Shown here in pieces: positions 1 through 9,949 of a DNA stretch of 64,000 bases; the stretch's first letter is position 1; every line of letters begins with the position of its first letter. Source of the stretch: Plutella xylostella. Its lineage: Eukaryota; Arthropoda; Insecta; Lepidoptera; Plutellidae. The notes under the pieces are model-generated. The model was given only the letters and a program-made list of their open reading frames with translations. It was not told where the DNA came from and did not search any database. The stretch is from contig NC_063983.1 in NCBI RefSeq assembly GCF_932276165.1, forward strand, positions 7,261,501 through 7,325,500, in the 5' to 3' direction. The translations under genes and the position numbers were made by a program.

Positions 1-348
1 TTTCGAAGCCATACTGCCATAATGTCCTTCTACGTCACTCACACTCGTGTCAATAGTGAAAATGAGCCCTAAATTACGATAACAATCGCCAAAATATCAC
101 CCTCCAATAGCCCACAAGGTTCCCCATTGGAAATATTGAGTTACCAATCACGAACTCACCGATATTTGTCCATTTTGCCCCACATTGTGTTGCCATTAAT
201 CATGAGGGAGCGTCCCCGGCAGGATATCGGGTTCCTGTCCAACTTCAGGATCGAATTATCGCAACTGAACTTTAAAGTAATCAACAGTTTTACTGTGTAT
301 AAGGAAGATGGATGCGACAGTGCCCGCGTAAATAAGACTTCCAGTAAC

Positions 349-546
349 TATCCTGCTAATATTATAAATGCGAAAGTTAGTGAGTGTATTTTTTACTACT
401 TCACGTCAAAACGGCTGAACCAATTTTAACAAAATTTGGTATGGAGTTAGCCGACACCCTGGATTAACACATAGGCTACTTTTAATTGCGGAATTCCCAC
501 AGGAAAACTTTTTAAGGCGAAGCGAAGCTCGCGGGAACAGCTAGTG
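349..546 (-). repeat. CTAGCTGTTCCCGCG interspersed repeat, copy 1 (diverged)
   Basis: This reads in reverse as the repeat that begins ACTAGCTGTTCCCGCGAGC and ends in a TTATAATATTAG-type sequence. It keeps the 'GCGAAGCGAAGCTCGCGGGAACAGCTAG' side clearly and is diverged in the middle. At least six other copies or fragments occur in this window. It has no coding capacity and is probably a non-autonomous element; its class cannot be settled by eye. Confidence 0.7.
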
Positions 547-736
547 TATAATATATTTACGTTAGTTTGTTATCGTATCGTACTCGATCGGACGGCAACA
601 TTTATACAGGGTAACATTTATGAGTAATGGATTAAAGTTAGGCCAAACATCTGCTGAAAAGAAAATTGTATATGGGATTTACTTAGATGTTTAGTTTTAC
701 CAGACCATTGGAATATCAGCACTTACATACATACAT

Positions 737-1070
737 ACAAGCGATGAAAAAGTTCTAGCTTTTTCCGTTTAGGATTTTGGTACAATAGCACCAAATTCCT
801 AAACGGAAAAGGCTTGTGTAATAATATTTAATATATTTAGTTGCACATCAGAATATTACCAACTAAAAGCGCAAATGTTCTGATAAAATTCCAAATTAAT
901 GTTTCAAAAAATTGGGGTAATTTGGTGTCGGCATTTTGCGGAAAGCTAAAGATCGCATCCAGTGGCGTGCTTTGGGAGAGGCCTACGTCCAGCAGTGGAC
1001 TACTATAGGCTGATGATTATGATGATGATGATGATGTTGTGAGTGGAACTTTTTCATTGCTCGTGAGTGT
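737..1070. mobile_element. MITE of the ACTCRCGAGCAATG family, copy 1, with an RTE insertion
   Basis: The ends are inverted: AGCGATGAAAAAGTTC on the left and ACTTTTTCATTGCTCGTGAG on the right. The interior contains the family's 'GGGGTAATTTGGTGTCGGC' stretch. A short RTE 3' end interrupts it at 939-1036. Five further copies (3.1, 14.1, 19.4, 21.5 and 44.8 kb) share the ends and interior, so this is one TIR family. No transposase is encoded. Confidence 0.75.
939..1036 (+). mobile_element. 5'-truncated RTE-type LINE, 3' end only
   Basis: Translation gives the end of an RTE ORF (KAKDRIQWRALGEAYVQQW, then TTIG and stop) followed by a GAT-repeat tail. It sits inside the MITE and is flanked by TTG on both sides (936-938 and 1037-1039), a possible 3-bp target duplication. 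Very short 5'-truncated copies with microsatellite tails are typical of RTE elements. Confidence 0.75.
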
Positions 1071-1337
1071 GATAGGTATATAAGCTGATCTCTGTCATAT
1101 CAAGTGGAGTTATTCCGGTCGGCCTCACTCGGCTGCCCCCGGATTTCATTTCTAATCATCGGCATTGGCCGAGTGTGAACAGGCTTCTTCCCAACTCGGC
1201 ACCACAAACAAATAAGAAATCAGAATATTCCAATTGGGAACGTAGAGAAATATAAAATTTGTTATTAACAACATAAAGGTAACAGTTTTTATTACTGATG
1301 ATGATGAACATAGCCATTACTAGATTACATAGATATT

Positions 1338-1503
1338 GATGCCGATTCTGAAGGCAGAAATTCTAAATTTAGAGCTGTCAAAACCTTAATTTCTTTATTT
1401 AAAATTTGACTCTATGATTGTTTCCGTATATGTCATTTTATGCTAGCAAATTTTTTAGTTTGACAGCGTTAAAATTAGAATTTCTGCCTTTAGAATCGAC
1501 ATC
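1338..1503. mobile_element. Small TIR element (about 166 bp)
   Basis: The left end GATGCCGATTCTGAAGGCAG and its reverse complement at the right end (with a few mismatches) bracket AT-rich DNA. The imperfect terminal inverted repeats are about 29 bp long. There is no ORF. I could not identify a target duplication. Confidence 0.65.
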
Positions 1504-1894
1504 ATTAATATAGGCCATGTAGGTAACTAAAGTGATTACGAAACCGTATCTCAAGTCTCAACCGCTTCATACGTATGACCGGTATAACCTATAGCAAGTA
1601 TACCACAGGGATCTAATAAATCAATCTACACTTATATTAACAAAATACGAAACAACATGGTGTGTCAGATACAAAAACGAAGCTAAAAACTTTCCGCATT
1701 TTGTTTACTGTCAAACCGTTTTAAGTTCAACCTAATGACAACCATTGAACCAATGAATAAAGTGACAAAACAAACAAATTCGTCTACTTATTTTTCGAGA
1801 GACGTGTCTTTGGCACTGACGCATATTGTTAATCTATCACTCTACATTGTATCGATATTTTATTTAAGCTTCGTCCAATCATCCGTGGAGGCTT

Positions 1895-2147
1895 ATGGTC
1901 TTCGCACATTATAACAACTCAACGGCGACTCGACTATATGCTAGACATTGATATTTAAGCCCTGTGTCATATGTTCAAGGTTTAATTTCAAAAATGATTA
2001 TAAAGTAGTGTACAACGAGTGGCCTACGCATCGTACGCTAAATGTCATTTTTTGAAGTTAAACCTTGAACATATGACACAGGGCTTAAATAAATGTCTAG
2101 CATAGAGTCGAGTCGCCGTTGAGTTGTTAATACTGTGCGAAGACCAT
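1895..2147. mobile_element. Fold-back element with arms of about 105 bp
   Basis: The left arm (from ATGGTCTTCGCACA through CTCAACGGCGACTCGACT and CCCTGTGTCATATGTTCAAG) returns inverted on the right with few changes and a loop of about 45 bases. It is non-coding. A transcript would fold into a long hairpin. Confidence 0.75.
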
Positions 2148-2367
2148 TACTCTAACTTGACGCAAACGATTGTTCACGCTATCCACGACTCTATCTCGTA
2201 GCAGTAGACCTACCGATCGCATGACCGCTCTTGAAACGTTGAATTTCGGTTAATAAAAGTAGCTGCCCCACTGAAGCAAATACGAATAAGTACATTATCG
2301 AAATTACATAGAAAGCTTGCCGGTTTATCGAAAATTTGTTGCTAAGCGTACAGAGGATAATATTATT

Positions 2368-2500
2368 GTACAGTCAGCTGCATAATAAGTAGCTGTACAC
2401 TTTTGTACCTTGTCAATCTGAAACCGCTTTTATCCATTAATTGAAACATTGACGGTTCGTCAGTTTGACAAGGTATAGGTATTTATGCAGCTGACCGTAC
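2368..2500. mobile_element. Small TIR element with GTCAGCTGCATAA ends
   Basis: GTACAGTCAGCTGCATAA at the left is mirrored by TTATGCAGCTGACCGTAC at the right. The subterminal TACCTTGTCAA/TTGACAAGGTA is also inverted. A related fragment lies near 34.80-34.90 kb. Confidence 0.65.
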
Positions 2501-2743
2501 ATAAATATTTGACGATCAAATGGTGTAGTGGTTAGGTAAGGTACTTTTACTACTGCTCCACGATAAATAAATAAAAAAAACGTGGTTAAATCCATATAAG
2601 AACTCCCAAACTTTCCAAAATAACTTAGGAAGAAATCTGCATAAACCTTCTTAATAAAAGGTTTGAAAAGGGGACTTGTAAACTTTTTCTTTGTAAAACC
2701 GTTGAGAAAGGTTTCGTACAAACTTCTTGATACACAATGAAGC

Positions 2744-2786
2744 TAGCTTTTCACGCGAGCTTCGCTTCGCCTTTAAAACGTTATGG
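2744..2786 (+). repeat. CTAGCTGTTCCCGCG repeat, short fragment
   Basis: CGCGAGCTTCGCTTCGCCTT with diverged flanks. This is only the start of the repeat. Confidence 0.45.
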
Positions 2787-3096
2787 TTACCAGGATAAAT
2801 TATTATTGCCTAATGTTATTAAGATAACGTAAATTAATGTTTTGCTAGACACCCAACGACAGTACACAATATATTATATTCAGAGTAATGTAAATGTATG
2901 TTAAGCTAGAGTATTTATTGATTTTTCCGGTTTTAAAGTATATTTTCAGTGCAGACACAGTATAGGAAAAGCTTCTCGTATGTTCGTAGTATTTCGATCA
3001 AATCGAGTTAAATGTTGACCTGATTCGAGAGAGGCGCTGCCGGTAGCTAGTTCGTTTCCTCTTATCATAACATATAACATCACATACATAGTTATA

Positions 3097-3339
3097 ACAC
3101 TCACGAGCAATTAAATAGTTCCATTTACTAAATGTTGACACCGAATGACCCCAATTTTATAAAACATTCAATTAAGAATAAGATAACCATATTTACGTGT
3201 TTAGTTGGTAATATTCTGATGCGCTGTTAAATGTATATTTAAATAATGCATACGGCGGCAGCGTCATTAAGCTAGTCTTTTCCCTTTAAGAGCAATAAAG
3301 TGCTATTGTCACTGGTACTTTTTCATTGCTCGTAAGTGT
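3097..3339. mobile_element. MITE of the ACTCRCGAGCAATG family, copy 2
   Basis: ACACTCACGAGCAATTAAAT at the left and ACTTTTTCATTGCTCGTAAG at the right are inverted ends. The interior 'TTTAGTTGGTAATATTCTGATGCGC' stretch is shared with copies at 0.8, 14.2 and 21.6 kb. Confidence 0.75.
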
Positions 3340-3549
3340 ACTTTTTAACAGTGAAGATATTACGGCTCTAGCTAGTAGAACGATTTATTTAGGTCTAGTA
3401 CCTACCTTACTACTCTCGTTTACCTGAATCTAGTGTGCGTACTAAAGAAACAATAATGACCGATCTATTGTCGTATTGTTGTGTAACTAGCCCATTAGGG
3501 ATCCGGTCCTTCCGGCTAATTGCTAACAAATCCACCAATCGCAGGCCGT

Positions 3550-3596
3550 ATCCTACATCGCGTAGTTGAAATATTTTTGGCAGTTCGGTTATATAG
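3550..3596 (+). promoter_or_regulatory. snRNA-type Pol III promoter of YL1
   Basis: ATCCTACATCGCG at 3550-3562 is the proximal-element-like box. TATATAG starts at 3590, 40 bases from the start of the box and 29 bases before the GGGG at 3619. The same order and spacing recurs at the other seven loci. Confidence 0.7.
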
Positions 3597-3618
3597 AGTG
3601 TGGTGGGTGCAGAGTGTC

Positions 3619-3856
3619 GGGGAGTGTCCAGTCATCGCGGGGAAACGGTGTGCAAGGAGCCGGGCGAGCCGAACTCCCTGCCTGCATGAGACTGCGCGGC
3701 GCCCTACGCTGCCCTAGGACGCGCCCGCGACAGTATAAACATTGATTTCATTGTAATTGACGTGTCCGTACTACTAGTACAGTATATAACCTGTAGGGCT
3801 TGGGCTGGCTTCCCACCCTCGACTCCACCGATGAAGACGCTTTGACACTCCCTTTT
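3619..3856 (+). ncRNA. YL1: Y RNA-like structured Pol III transcript (about 238 nt)
   Basis: The predicted RNA starts at GGGG (29 bases after the TATA box) and ends in TTTT at 3853-3856, with no earlier run of four T. Its ends pair: lower helix GGGAGUGUC (3620-3628) with GACACUCCC (3844-3852), nine perfect pairs. An internal loop follows, then the upper helix CAUCG (3633-3637) with CGAUG (3829-3833). The loop carries GUCCAG on the 5' side and CUUUGAC on the 3' side, like the Ro60-binding stem of Y RNAs. Y RNAs bind Ro60 in RNA quality control; that role here is inference. The apical domain is long and GC-rich. A 65-codon ORF across the promoter and RNA is incidental. Predicted ends are unmeasured. 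Confidence 0.7.
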
Positions 3857-4488
3857 AAATGTTTTGCTGAATGAAATTTTTCGTTGAATGTAATAAATAA
3901 TATCTACCTACATGGGGAGCGTAATTTTTTAATCTCTACATAATTATTACCACATAGAGTTTTAACAGATAAAGCATGTTGTTGTTTTTGAGATGCCCCT
4001 TAGCTGAAAGAGCTTTAAAAATATCTCATTTGAGAAAGTAACACTCATACTGCTGGATTTGGCCTACTTTCTGTAACACTAACACAATAAAGATGATATT
4101 GTAGCCTGCTATGACATCTGCTATTATTACAGCCCTCCTGCTATGAAAGTAATAATTTTATAAATAGCATAATAACACTGTAGTTACGGTACGGTTGAGC
4201 GTTTGATACTGCAGGATATTAAAGTTTTACATCAAAGGTTATACAGAGAGTAAGTACCAAAATAGATTCTTAAGTATTAGTACTTTAACCTCAGTACATT
4301 TTATAATTATTTACTAATATAAAATATGTTGAAACTATAGACCGTTAAGATGTGCCTATGCACTATGGCGTCCCTTCTGCTACTGCGCATTTCGCAATCG
4401 CAATGCGATGTTTTTTTTTATTTTAACAATAGATAGATAGCTGTACCCTCCTTTTCCTATCTCTTTCTAATAATAGATGCAGGTAAAA

Positions 4489-4534
4489 ATCCTACATCTC
4501 GGTATTAACATTTTTCTATGATCATGTTTAAATA
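4489..4534 (+). promoter_or_regulatory. snRNA-type Pol III promoter of YL2
   Basis: The box ATCCTACATCTCG at 4489-4501 differs at one base from the common form. TTTAAATA at 4527-4534 takes the TATA position. The GGGG start follows 30 bases after TTAAATA. Confidence 0.6.
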
Positions 4535-4557
4535 CAAAATCATTCTCTATTGCCGTC

Positions 4558-4814
4558 GGGGTGTACGTTTCTTCGCGTGAAGCCAGTACTAGGAGGCTGG
4601 TCCAAACTCCTGAACTTTTCGACTGCTAGGCCGGCTTCAGAGCCCCCTGACGTCATCACTGACAGTCATGGGGGCACTGAAGCCGGCTCGAGGTCACGTT
4701 ACCTGTGACCTTGACCTACAAAATCTACCTCATTGTGGGCGTCTAGTATATGGCACTGAGTGCGTGCTAGCCGTCCCAACAACCCACGACGAAGAATTTT
4801 TGACACCTCATTTT
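4558..4814 (+). ncRNA. YL2: Y RNA-like RNA gene (about 257 nt), possibly decayed
   Basis: Lower helix GGGGUGU (4558-4564) pairs with ACACCUC (4803-4809). Upper helix UUCUUCG (4569-4575) pairs with CGAAGAA (4790-4796). Compared with other copies the upper helix has changed on both strands and still pairs. The 3' signature UUUUUGAC is kept; on the 5' side GGUCCG has become UGUACG. Unlike its relatives it has internal T-runs (TTTT at 4616-4619 and five T at 4797-4801) that would tend to stop Pol III early, and its TATA box is weak. It may be a pseudogene or poorly expressed. Confidence 0.6.
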
Positions 4815-5639
4815 GGTCTGATTTAGTGATGCGACATTTGGACCTAAACTTATACACTCACGACCAATTAAACATTTTCAGTGACATATTATTATATGGA
4901 ACGTCAATGGCAGAGATCAATGGCATTATTTTTTTTTGAACGTGCGTACATTAAAAGTTAAAGTTTGTAAAGAAGAATGGCGAAATCTGACCCGCTTTGC
5001 GTAAGTTAGCAGCCACTAACTAAACCTATTTTAAGTTATTGATAACAATGTCTACTATCAGGGAAAAATATTTAAAAAAAATCTAAACCATGGGGTTCTT
5101 GAGATATTAGGGTTCAAAAGTTAATTTATTAATTTTAATTTTTTCGTTATATATGATTTTGATGAATATTACACGCAAAATAAGTTTTATAATGTAAATC
5201 ATGGGATTCCCAATACATAGTGCATCGCAAAATGTATTAATTACATGATTTTATTTATGCAAATAATATTATAATTATTTTTGCACATTTCACACTCAAA
5301 AACCTATGTTTATAAAGAGACGAATTTCAAAAATTATTTTATTCTATTCAAGTTTCCGTTATCCCGGAGTAAAATAGAATACTTTTTATCCAGAAATCCC
5401 CACGGGAACACTTTTAAAAACAATTTTTAGCTTGAGGGTAACATCTATTACAGTAGGAAGACTTGATCTTTCAGCACTTATACCTTCGTTCTCCCATGCC
5501 TCATAATAATAAAATTTATACCAGTATATGCTGTAGTCACGGACTACACATCAGTGTATGTTTCTTAAAAGGCCGCTCTGGGTCATGACGCCATAGAGAA
5601 ATGGCCATTCTCCTTTGAATGAACTCTTTCACAGAAAAA

Positions 5640-5765
5640 TAGCAGAATCATTTTTCATTAAATTTTTCTTTTAATAAGCTGACACCCTGGATAGAACACA
5701 TGGGCAAATTTTTATCCCGTCACACGGGGAAAACTTTTTATAAACTGAGCGAGGCTACCAAGAAA
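5640..5765 (-). repeat. Diverged fragment related to the CTAGCTGTTCCCGCG repeat
   Basis: Shares the 'AGCTGACACCCTGGAT...ACACATGGGC', 'ATCCCGTCACACGGGGAAAAC' and 'GAGCGAGGCT' layout with copy 1. Very diverged, with unclear ends. The flanking stretch 4.82-5.64 kb is AT-rich with nothing else I can support. Confidence 0.4.
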
Positions 5766-6222
5766 ATATAGTAAAATATGCTTTGATCAACTTTATGATT
5801 GATGATTCCGTTTTCATAAATTATTCAGTTCTGGTAAATTATTCACGGCTTTTATGAATGAAGTTATTCGGAAGCCCTAATTTCGGAAAATACTCAATGT
5901 CAATTTACCGAAATCGAATTTATGACTCATTTGCGTTAAAGTTTAGAAACATTAGGTTAGTACTTTTATTTATTTAAATTCACAGTAATAATTCAACCAT
6001 GCAAAAAAATAATAATAATATGAAAGTTCAAACAATAAATAATCCACAACATTCTTCGTCAATATAAAAATAAAAACATAGATTTTTCTATAATATACAT
6101 CGTCAAATCACTAGAATAAAAACATCAGCAACGTGCTTCGTCAAAAATATTACATTAAAAATAATAATAAATTCATAATAATAATATATCTAGTAAAATA
6201 GGCCACCCCTGGTCGTACCTGG

Positions 6223-6831
6223 TTAAAATGTACCCATTATGCTAGCTGCATTTCCGCGCTGTATAGCCACGGATATCCTTTGAGACAGGTACGACCCGGA
6301 GCGACGGTCAAAGCCCCTATCTCGCAGTCGTCGGAATATTGCACGAATTAACAACCTGGCCTCAGTTCCCCAAACACCCGTCACCTCAAACGCGACAGGC
6401 ATAAAAATATAGGAAGCCTTTAGGACAATATATTTGAGGTGTTTCTGTCGCGCGGCTTTTTCTGCGGCGGATCCGGCACTACAAATAGTGTGAGGTAAGT
6501 GGGAGGCAGTAAAGGTGCTTACACAGGTAGCGTCCCACAGCATGCATCTTCCCCGCTCCCAGGGAACAAGGGTCAAGCCATCTGGACGTTTGCCATCTGT
6601 CCGGCTCAAACCTGGGGGCTCCAGTACACATGGGATGTTTGCAGATACCAATGCCTTTCGGATGATGTCATTTAAGGCGTGATGCCTTGGATACCTGCCA
6701 GTACACCTCAAACAATTCAGCCCATGGTATCCCTTAACATCAACTAATGTACCGCAGATGCACCTATGCTGCTCGCAGATATTGCAACCAAGTCTAAGGG
6801 CTGCTGCTATCCTTAATGAGTCATCATCCAT
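6223..6831 (-). pseudogene. Retrotransposon C-terminal domain, PD-(D/E)XK-like endonuclease
   Basis: 202 codons encode the end of the element's polyprotein. Residues about 17-45 form a Cys/His cluster (CNICEQHRCIC ... HGLNCLRC ... RHHALND), a likely zinc ribbon. The segment 'KRPDGLTLVPW ... LWDATCV' followed by conserved lysines has the spacing of a PD-(D/E)XK nuclease, which would nick DNA for target-primed reverse transcription. That fold is inferred from the motif only. The frame is offset from the upstream RT part by an indel near 6880, so the ATG at 6831 is an internal methionine and not a real start. Confidence 0.7.
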
Positions 6832-6839
6832 TAAAGTGC

Positions 6840-7428
6840 CTAACTGAGGTGATGGGAGAGCATGTAACCATGCTCTGGTATCTTTGATGCCTTAATCCTC
6901 GCTAAGTCTGCGCCTGAGCTTCTCCTTTCGAGATCTTCAAAAACGATCTGAGCCCGGACAACATCCCAGCCTCTTTGAGATTTTGGCTGATCTGGTGGAT
7001 CACAACCAGGACACAAAGTCGACCGCGAAGCTAAAGCCTCATCTACAAAGGGCAATTGAAACTCATCACCATTAACATTGAGAATGTGAGTAACCAGTTC
7101 CACTACCCCGTGAGATGAGGCCAAAAATGCTGCAAGTCCAGTGTCCTGCACCCGTCGTATTCCCAAACCACCATGACGAATGGGTAGTCCCGCCTGGCAC
7201 CACTGATAGTCACTCAAGCTGATGTTTAATATTTCCTCAAGGGTGCTTTTCAAACAACTGTCAAGCGCAGACACTTCGTTACTGAAATGCCAAACAGGGG
7301 CTGTCCTTACTGTGTAAGTAAGTTTTGGCATCGATAAGCAATGTCTAAAAAGAGTCAGTGCAATATGAGCAGGGAGATTATTCAGATGCGTCTGAGCCAA
7401 CAAAAGGAACCGGATTTTCTCCTCGATC
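6840..7428 (-). pseudogene. Retrotransposon segment between RT and endonuclease
   Basis: An open frame of the same element. It reads back from the RTE insertion point (IEEKIRFLLLAQTH at about 7428) through 'CQAGLPIRHGGLGIRRV' to a stop at 6840. The '(G)LPxRxGGLGIR' stretch is common downstream of reverse transcriptase domains in LINEs. The next domain continues in another frame (TRAWLHALPSPQLGT), so a 1-nt-type frameshift lies near 6880. Confidence 0.7.
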
Positions 7429-7676
7429 AGCGCAAAGTAGCCTACTTAGGACACCTTTTGCGTAATAAGCGATACCAGCTGCTACATACCATAAAAATGG
7501 GCAAAGTGGAAGGAAAGAGAAGGCCTGGAAGGAGAAAATTGACGTGGCTGTGCAACATCAAAGAGTGGACCGGTGTAAAAACCGTGGAAGAATTATTTAA
7601 AACAGCCAGGAATAGAGAGCGCTGCAAAGAGCTGACTGCCAACCTTCAATGATGGAGAGGCACTTTAAGAAGAAGA
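7429..7676 (+). mobile_element. 5'-truncated RTE-type LINE nested in the retrotransposon
   Basis: The plus-strand frame reads QRKVAYLGHLLRNKRYQLL, then KMGKVEGKRRPGRRKLTWL and a typical RTE C-terminus ending in NLQ and stop at 7650-7652. A short 3' UTR and an AAG-repeat tail follow. GAT next to the 5' junction and GAT at the 3' junction look like a 3-bp target duplication. Removing the insert restores the host element's reading frame (ATPRI|EEKIR). Confidence 0.85.
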
Positions 7677-8056
7677 AGATTCTTGGAGTGGCCTCAGGAA
7701 ATAAGGGTGCACCCAACAGAGTAAAAGTTTCTCTGTTTAATTCTTGTATTCCTGGAATCAAGTTATGGAAACGAGCAAGACACTCTGTCGATACCCGACC
7801 ACAAAAATAAAGCTCACACTTATCTGTGTTGACTTCAAGGCCTATCTCCTTAAACTTTAAGATAATCTCTTCAATGTCTCTTAAAACAATATCCGGGCTT
7901 CCTCCAATTATGCCGTCATCTAAGTACCATACATTTAATGGCGACTTTGCCAAATACATAAAATTGTCTCTTCACGGAAGTCGCCATTAAATGTATGGCT
8001 AAATATAAAGGGTCCCAATGGATCACCCTGTTGGACTCCCACCTGAGATGATATGT
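7597..8056 (-). pseudogene. Reverse transcriptase catalytic fragment
   Basis: Contains YLDDG, the catalytic motif of reverse transcriptases, followed by 'VNTDKCELYFCG' and 'FTLLGAPL', and preceded further right by 'SQVGVQQGDPLGP'. Between the two motifs the sequence is rearranged: a 19-bp stretch (CATACATTTAATGGCGACT) occurs once forward and once inverted about 40 bases away, and the spacing between motifs is too short. The enzyme is not intact. Confidence 0.75.
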
Positions 8057-8207
8057 GGTTAGTACTTAGTAAAAGGCATTTAATTATTTAGTAATTTAGT
8101 ATTTCAATTTGTATATTTAAGATTTCATGTAGAGCTGCAAAAGTTTTTTTTCTTATTGCCGCAGTGTCGGTGACACACTAATCACTGAAGCCTAGGGTTT
8201 TCATTTA

Positions 8208-8310
8208 TTTATTTAATACTTTATTGCACAAATATGACATATATATAAGTTTACAAAAGGTGGACTTAATGCTAAAAGCATTTTCAACCAGCCAACCTAC
8301 AGGAGGTACA
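8208..8310. repeat. Interspersed 3'-tail repeat (TTTATTTATTT ... GGTGGACTTAATGC)
   Basis: TTTATTTATTTAATACTTTATTGCACA, then GGTGGACTTAATGCT-AAAGCATTTTC-ACCAG. The same layout recurs at 56,970-57,080. It is probably the 3' end of a non-LTR element read in reverse. Confidence 0.6.
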
Positions 8311-8635
8311 AGTAAAAAGGTAGAAAGGTTTTTCACTTAGGTGAAAGGATTTGGCAGTCAGATTAGCCTCAGTTACTTACTGCCCACGGCTTTCCGGACA
8401 TAAACCAGGAGTCTCATGTTGTTACTAGAACTATTATATCTTCATAACAGTTTAGGTCCTGTATTAGGTTATGATGGGACTAACATGTCTTCTTTAAAAA
8501 TCAAAGTCCCTAAATAAAAATAGATAAAAAAAACAGTTTAGTTCTAACCTAAGCTCTATTTGCAGCCATAATGGTTTTCCAGATGGATCTGAATCTGAAC
8601 CTGATAGCGCTATCGCAAATGTAACGTTTTCTATT

Positions 8636-8705
8636 CAAATTGGACTTCTACGAACTTGAAATAAGAGGCACAAATTGGACTTCTACGAACTTGAAATAAG
8701 AGGCA
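8636..8705. repeat. Perfect tandem duplication of a 35-bp unit
   Basis: The unit beginning CAAATTGGACTTCTACGAAC is repeated exactly twice, head to tail. Nothing else in the area explains it. Confidence 0.9.
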
Positions 8706-9002
8706 CAAATCTGAAAAGTGATACGATATCTTTAATCCTTTCCTATTGCACCGTACAAAGAGAAAAATCAAAGAGTTCGTACTTCAACGGATAAAAATGA
8801 TTTTCATGCAAGCCATCTTTATATAAATAGTATTTCAGGGCGATTGGGAAATATTTAAGGTTTTGTGGTAGTAAGGTTTATTTAAAACATATTATTATTA
8901 GAATTAGGTATCTATCCGGAAAAATGGTTACAGAGAACGTGTAGAGTTCCAATAACCTTTACACAAAAACAATAACAACAACGACCACTGGCAAAAATAT
9001 AC

Positions 9003-9240
9003 AAAAGGGAGTGTCAAAGCGTCTTCATCGGTGGAGTCGAGGGTGGGAAGCCAGCCCAAGCCCTACAGGTTATATACTGTACTAGTAGTACGGACACGTC
9101 AATTACAATGAAATCAATGTTTATACTGTCGCGGGCGCGTCCTAGGGCAGCGTAGGGCGCCGCGCAGTCTCATGCAGGCAAGGAGTTCGGCTCGCCCGGC
9201 TCCTTGCAAACCGTTTCCCCGCGATGACTGGACACTCCCC
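9003..9240 (-). ncRNA. YL3: inverted near-identical copy of YL1
   Basis: Same predicted 238-nt RNA as YL1 on the opposite strand. Start GGGG at 9240; terminator TTTT at 9006-9003. Lower helix strands are 9231-9239 and 9007-9015; upper helix strands are 9222-9226 and 9026-9030, all still paired. Substitutions relative to YL1 lie outside these helices, which argues that both copies are kept, or that the duplication is recent. Function as for YL1 is inferred. Confidence 0.7.
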
Positions 9241-9262
9241 GACACTCTGCATCCAACACTCT

Positions 9263-9309
9263 CTATATAACCAAACTGCCAAAAATATTTCAACTACGCG
9301 ATGTAGGAT
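9263..9309 (-). promoter_or_regulatory. snRNA-type Pol III promoter of YL3
   Basis: On the minus strand ATCCTACATCGCG at 9309-9297 and TATATAG from 9269, 29 bases before the predicted start at 9240. Confidence 0.7.
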
Positions 9310-9507
9310 ACGGCCTGCGATTGGTGGATTTGTTAGCAATTAGCCGGAAGGACCGGATCCCTAATGGGCCAGTGACAACAATAGATCGGTCACTATTGTG
9401 AGAGTACTCCTACAAGTCAGGTATTGAGCGTCTTGACAAGGCTTTTGTTAAGGGATTACGGACGAATAATGCATGGTTTACGGTGTAGTCAAAGTCTAAT
9501 CTACTAA

Positions 9508-9640
9508 GGGCGGTGGTAACTCAGTCGGGTAAGCTTTCTTCTCACTCCAGTGATGCGGGTTCGAAGCCCGGCGCTGACATGTGCCAATGGCTTCTTTGGA
9601 ATTTAAGTACAATCGCGGTATTATCCTGAATGACCGATAC
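9508..9640 (+). mobile_element. tRNA-headed SINE, truncated copy
   Basis: A box-A-like GTGGTAACTCAGTCGGGTAAG and box-B GGTTCGAAGCC are followed by 'GGCGCTGACATGTGCCAATG' and 'AATTTAAGTACAAT'. This matches the head of the SINEs at 17.65 and 40.3 kb read in reverse. The body is lost. Confidence 0.75.
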
Positions 9641-9949
9641 CGTCATTTACATTTATTAATAACTTGAGTAAGGTCCAATAGTCCAATGGTCCAATAAGTT
9701 ACGAAAAGAATGTCATGTTTCGCCTAGCATCTCAAGTAGCCTGTGCTATCTTCCATCTATCGAACATCGGTTACCTTTCTCTACAATTTTGAACAGAACA
9801 GCAGGCACCGATGGCCTTCTGAAATATCCTTTATTTAAAGCAGACTCGTATACAGGGAGGATTTTTATCGTGATCTAGAGATTACAGAATAGAGAGCTGA
9901 CTTCAGCTGACAAACACCAGAGCACGACACAGACAGAATACAAAATATA

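Larger units (their letters stand above)
3451..3857 (+). repeat. Left arm of a 0.4-kb inverted duplication carrying YL1
   Basis: This segment recurs inverted at 9003-9406 with a low level of mismatch and a small indel near the outer edge. It contains the complete promoter, RNA and terminator of YL1. The match stops directly after the terminator T-run on the inner side and about 100 bases upstream of the promoter box on the outer side, so the duplicated unit is almost exactly one RNA gene. Confidence 0.85.
5995..8056 (-). mobile_element. Broken non-LTR retrotransposon: reverse transcriptase plus restriction-like endonuclease
   Basis: Read right to left, the order is: the reverse transcriptase motif QGDPLGP (near 8010-8035), the catalytic YLDD motif (within 7597-7959), the RT C-terminal part, a Cys/His-rich zinc-binding stretch, then an endonuclease-like domain and a roughly 230-bp 3' UTR. 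The 5' half is missing. An RTE copy is inserted at about 7429-7676, and there is at least one frameshift. The 3' UTR boundary is supported by a second copy at 56.63 kb. Confidence 0.8.
9003..9406 (-). repeat. Right arm of the inverted duplication carrying YL3
   Basis: Inverted copy of 3451-3857. The arms are separated by about 5.1 kb that holds YL2 and the retrotransposon. The few differences are scattered and leave promoter box, TATA box, both helices and terminator intact. Confidence 0.85.

Noticed and set aside
3520..3717. 65-codon ORF, almost identical to one at 9142-9339 on the other strand
   Set aside because: It overlaps the promoter and first part of YL1/YL3. It is duplicated only because the RNA gene is, and has no protein-like features.
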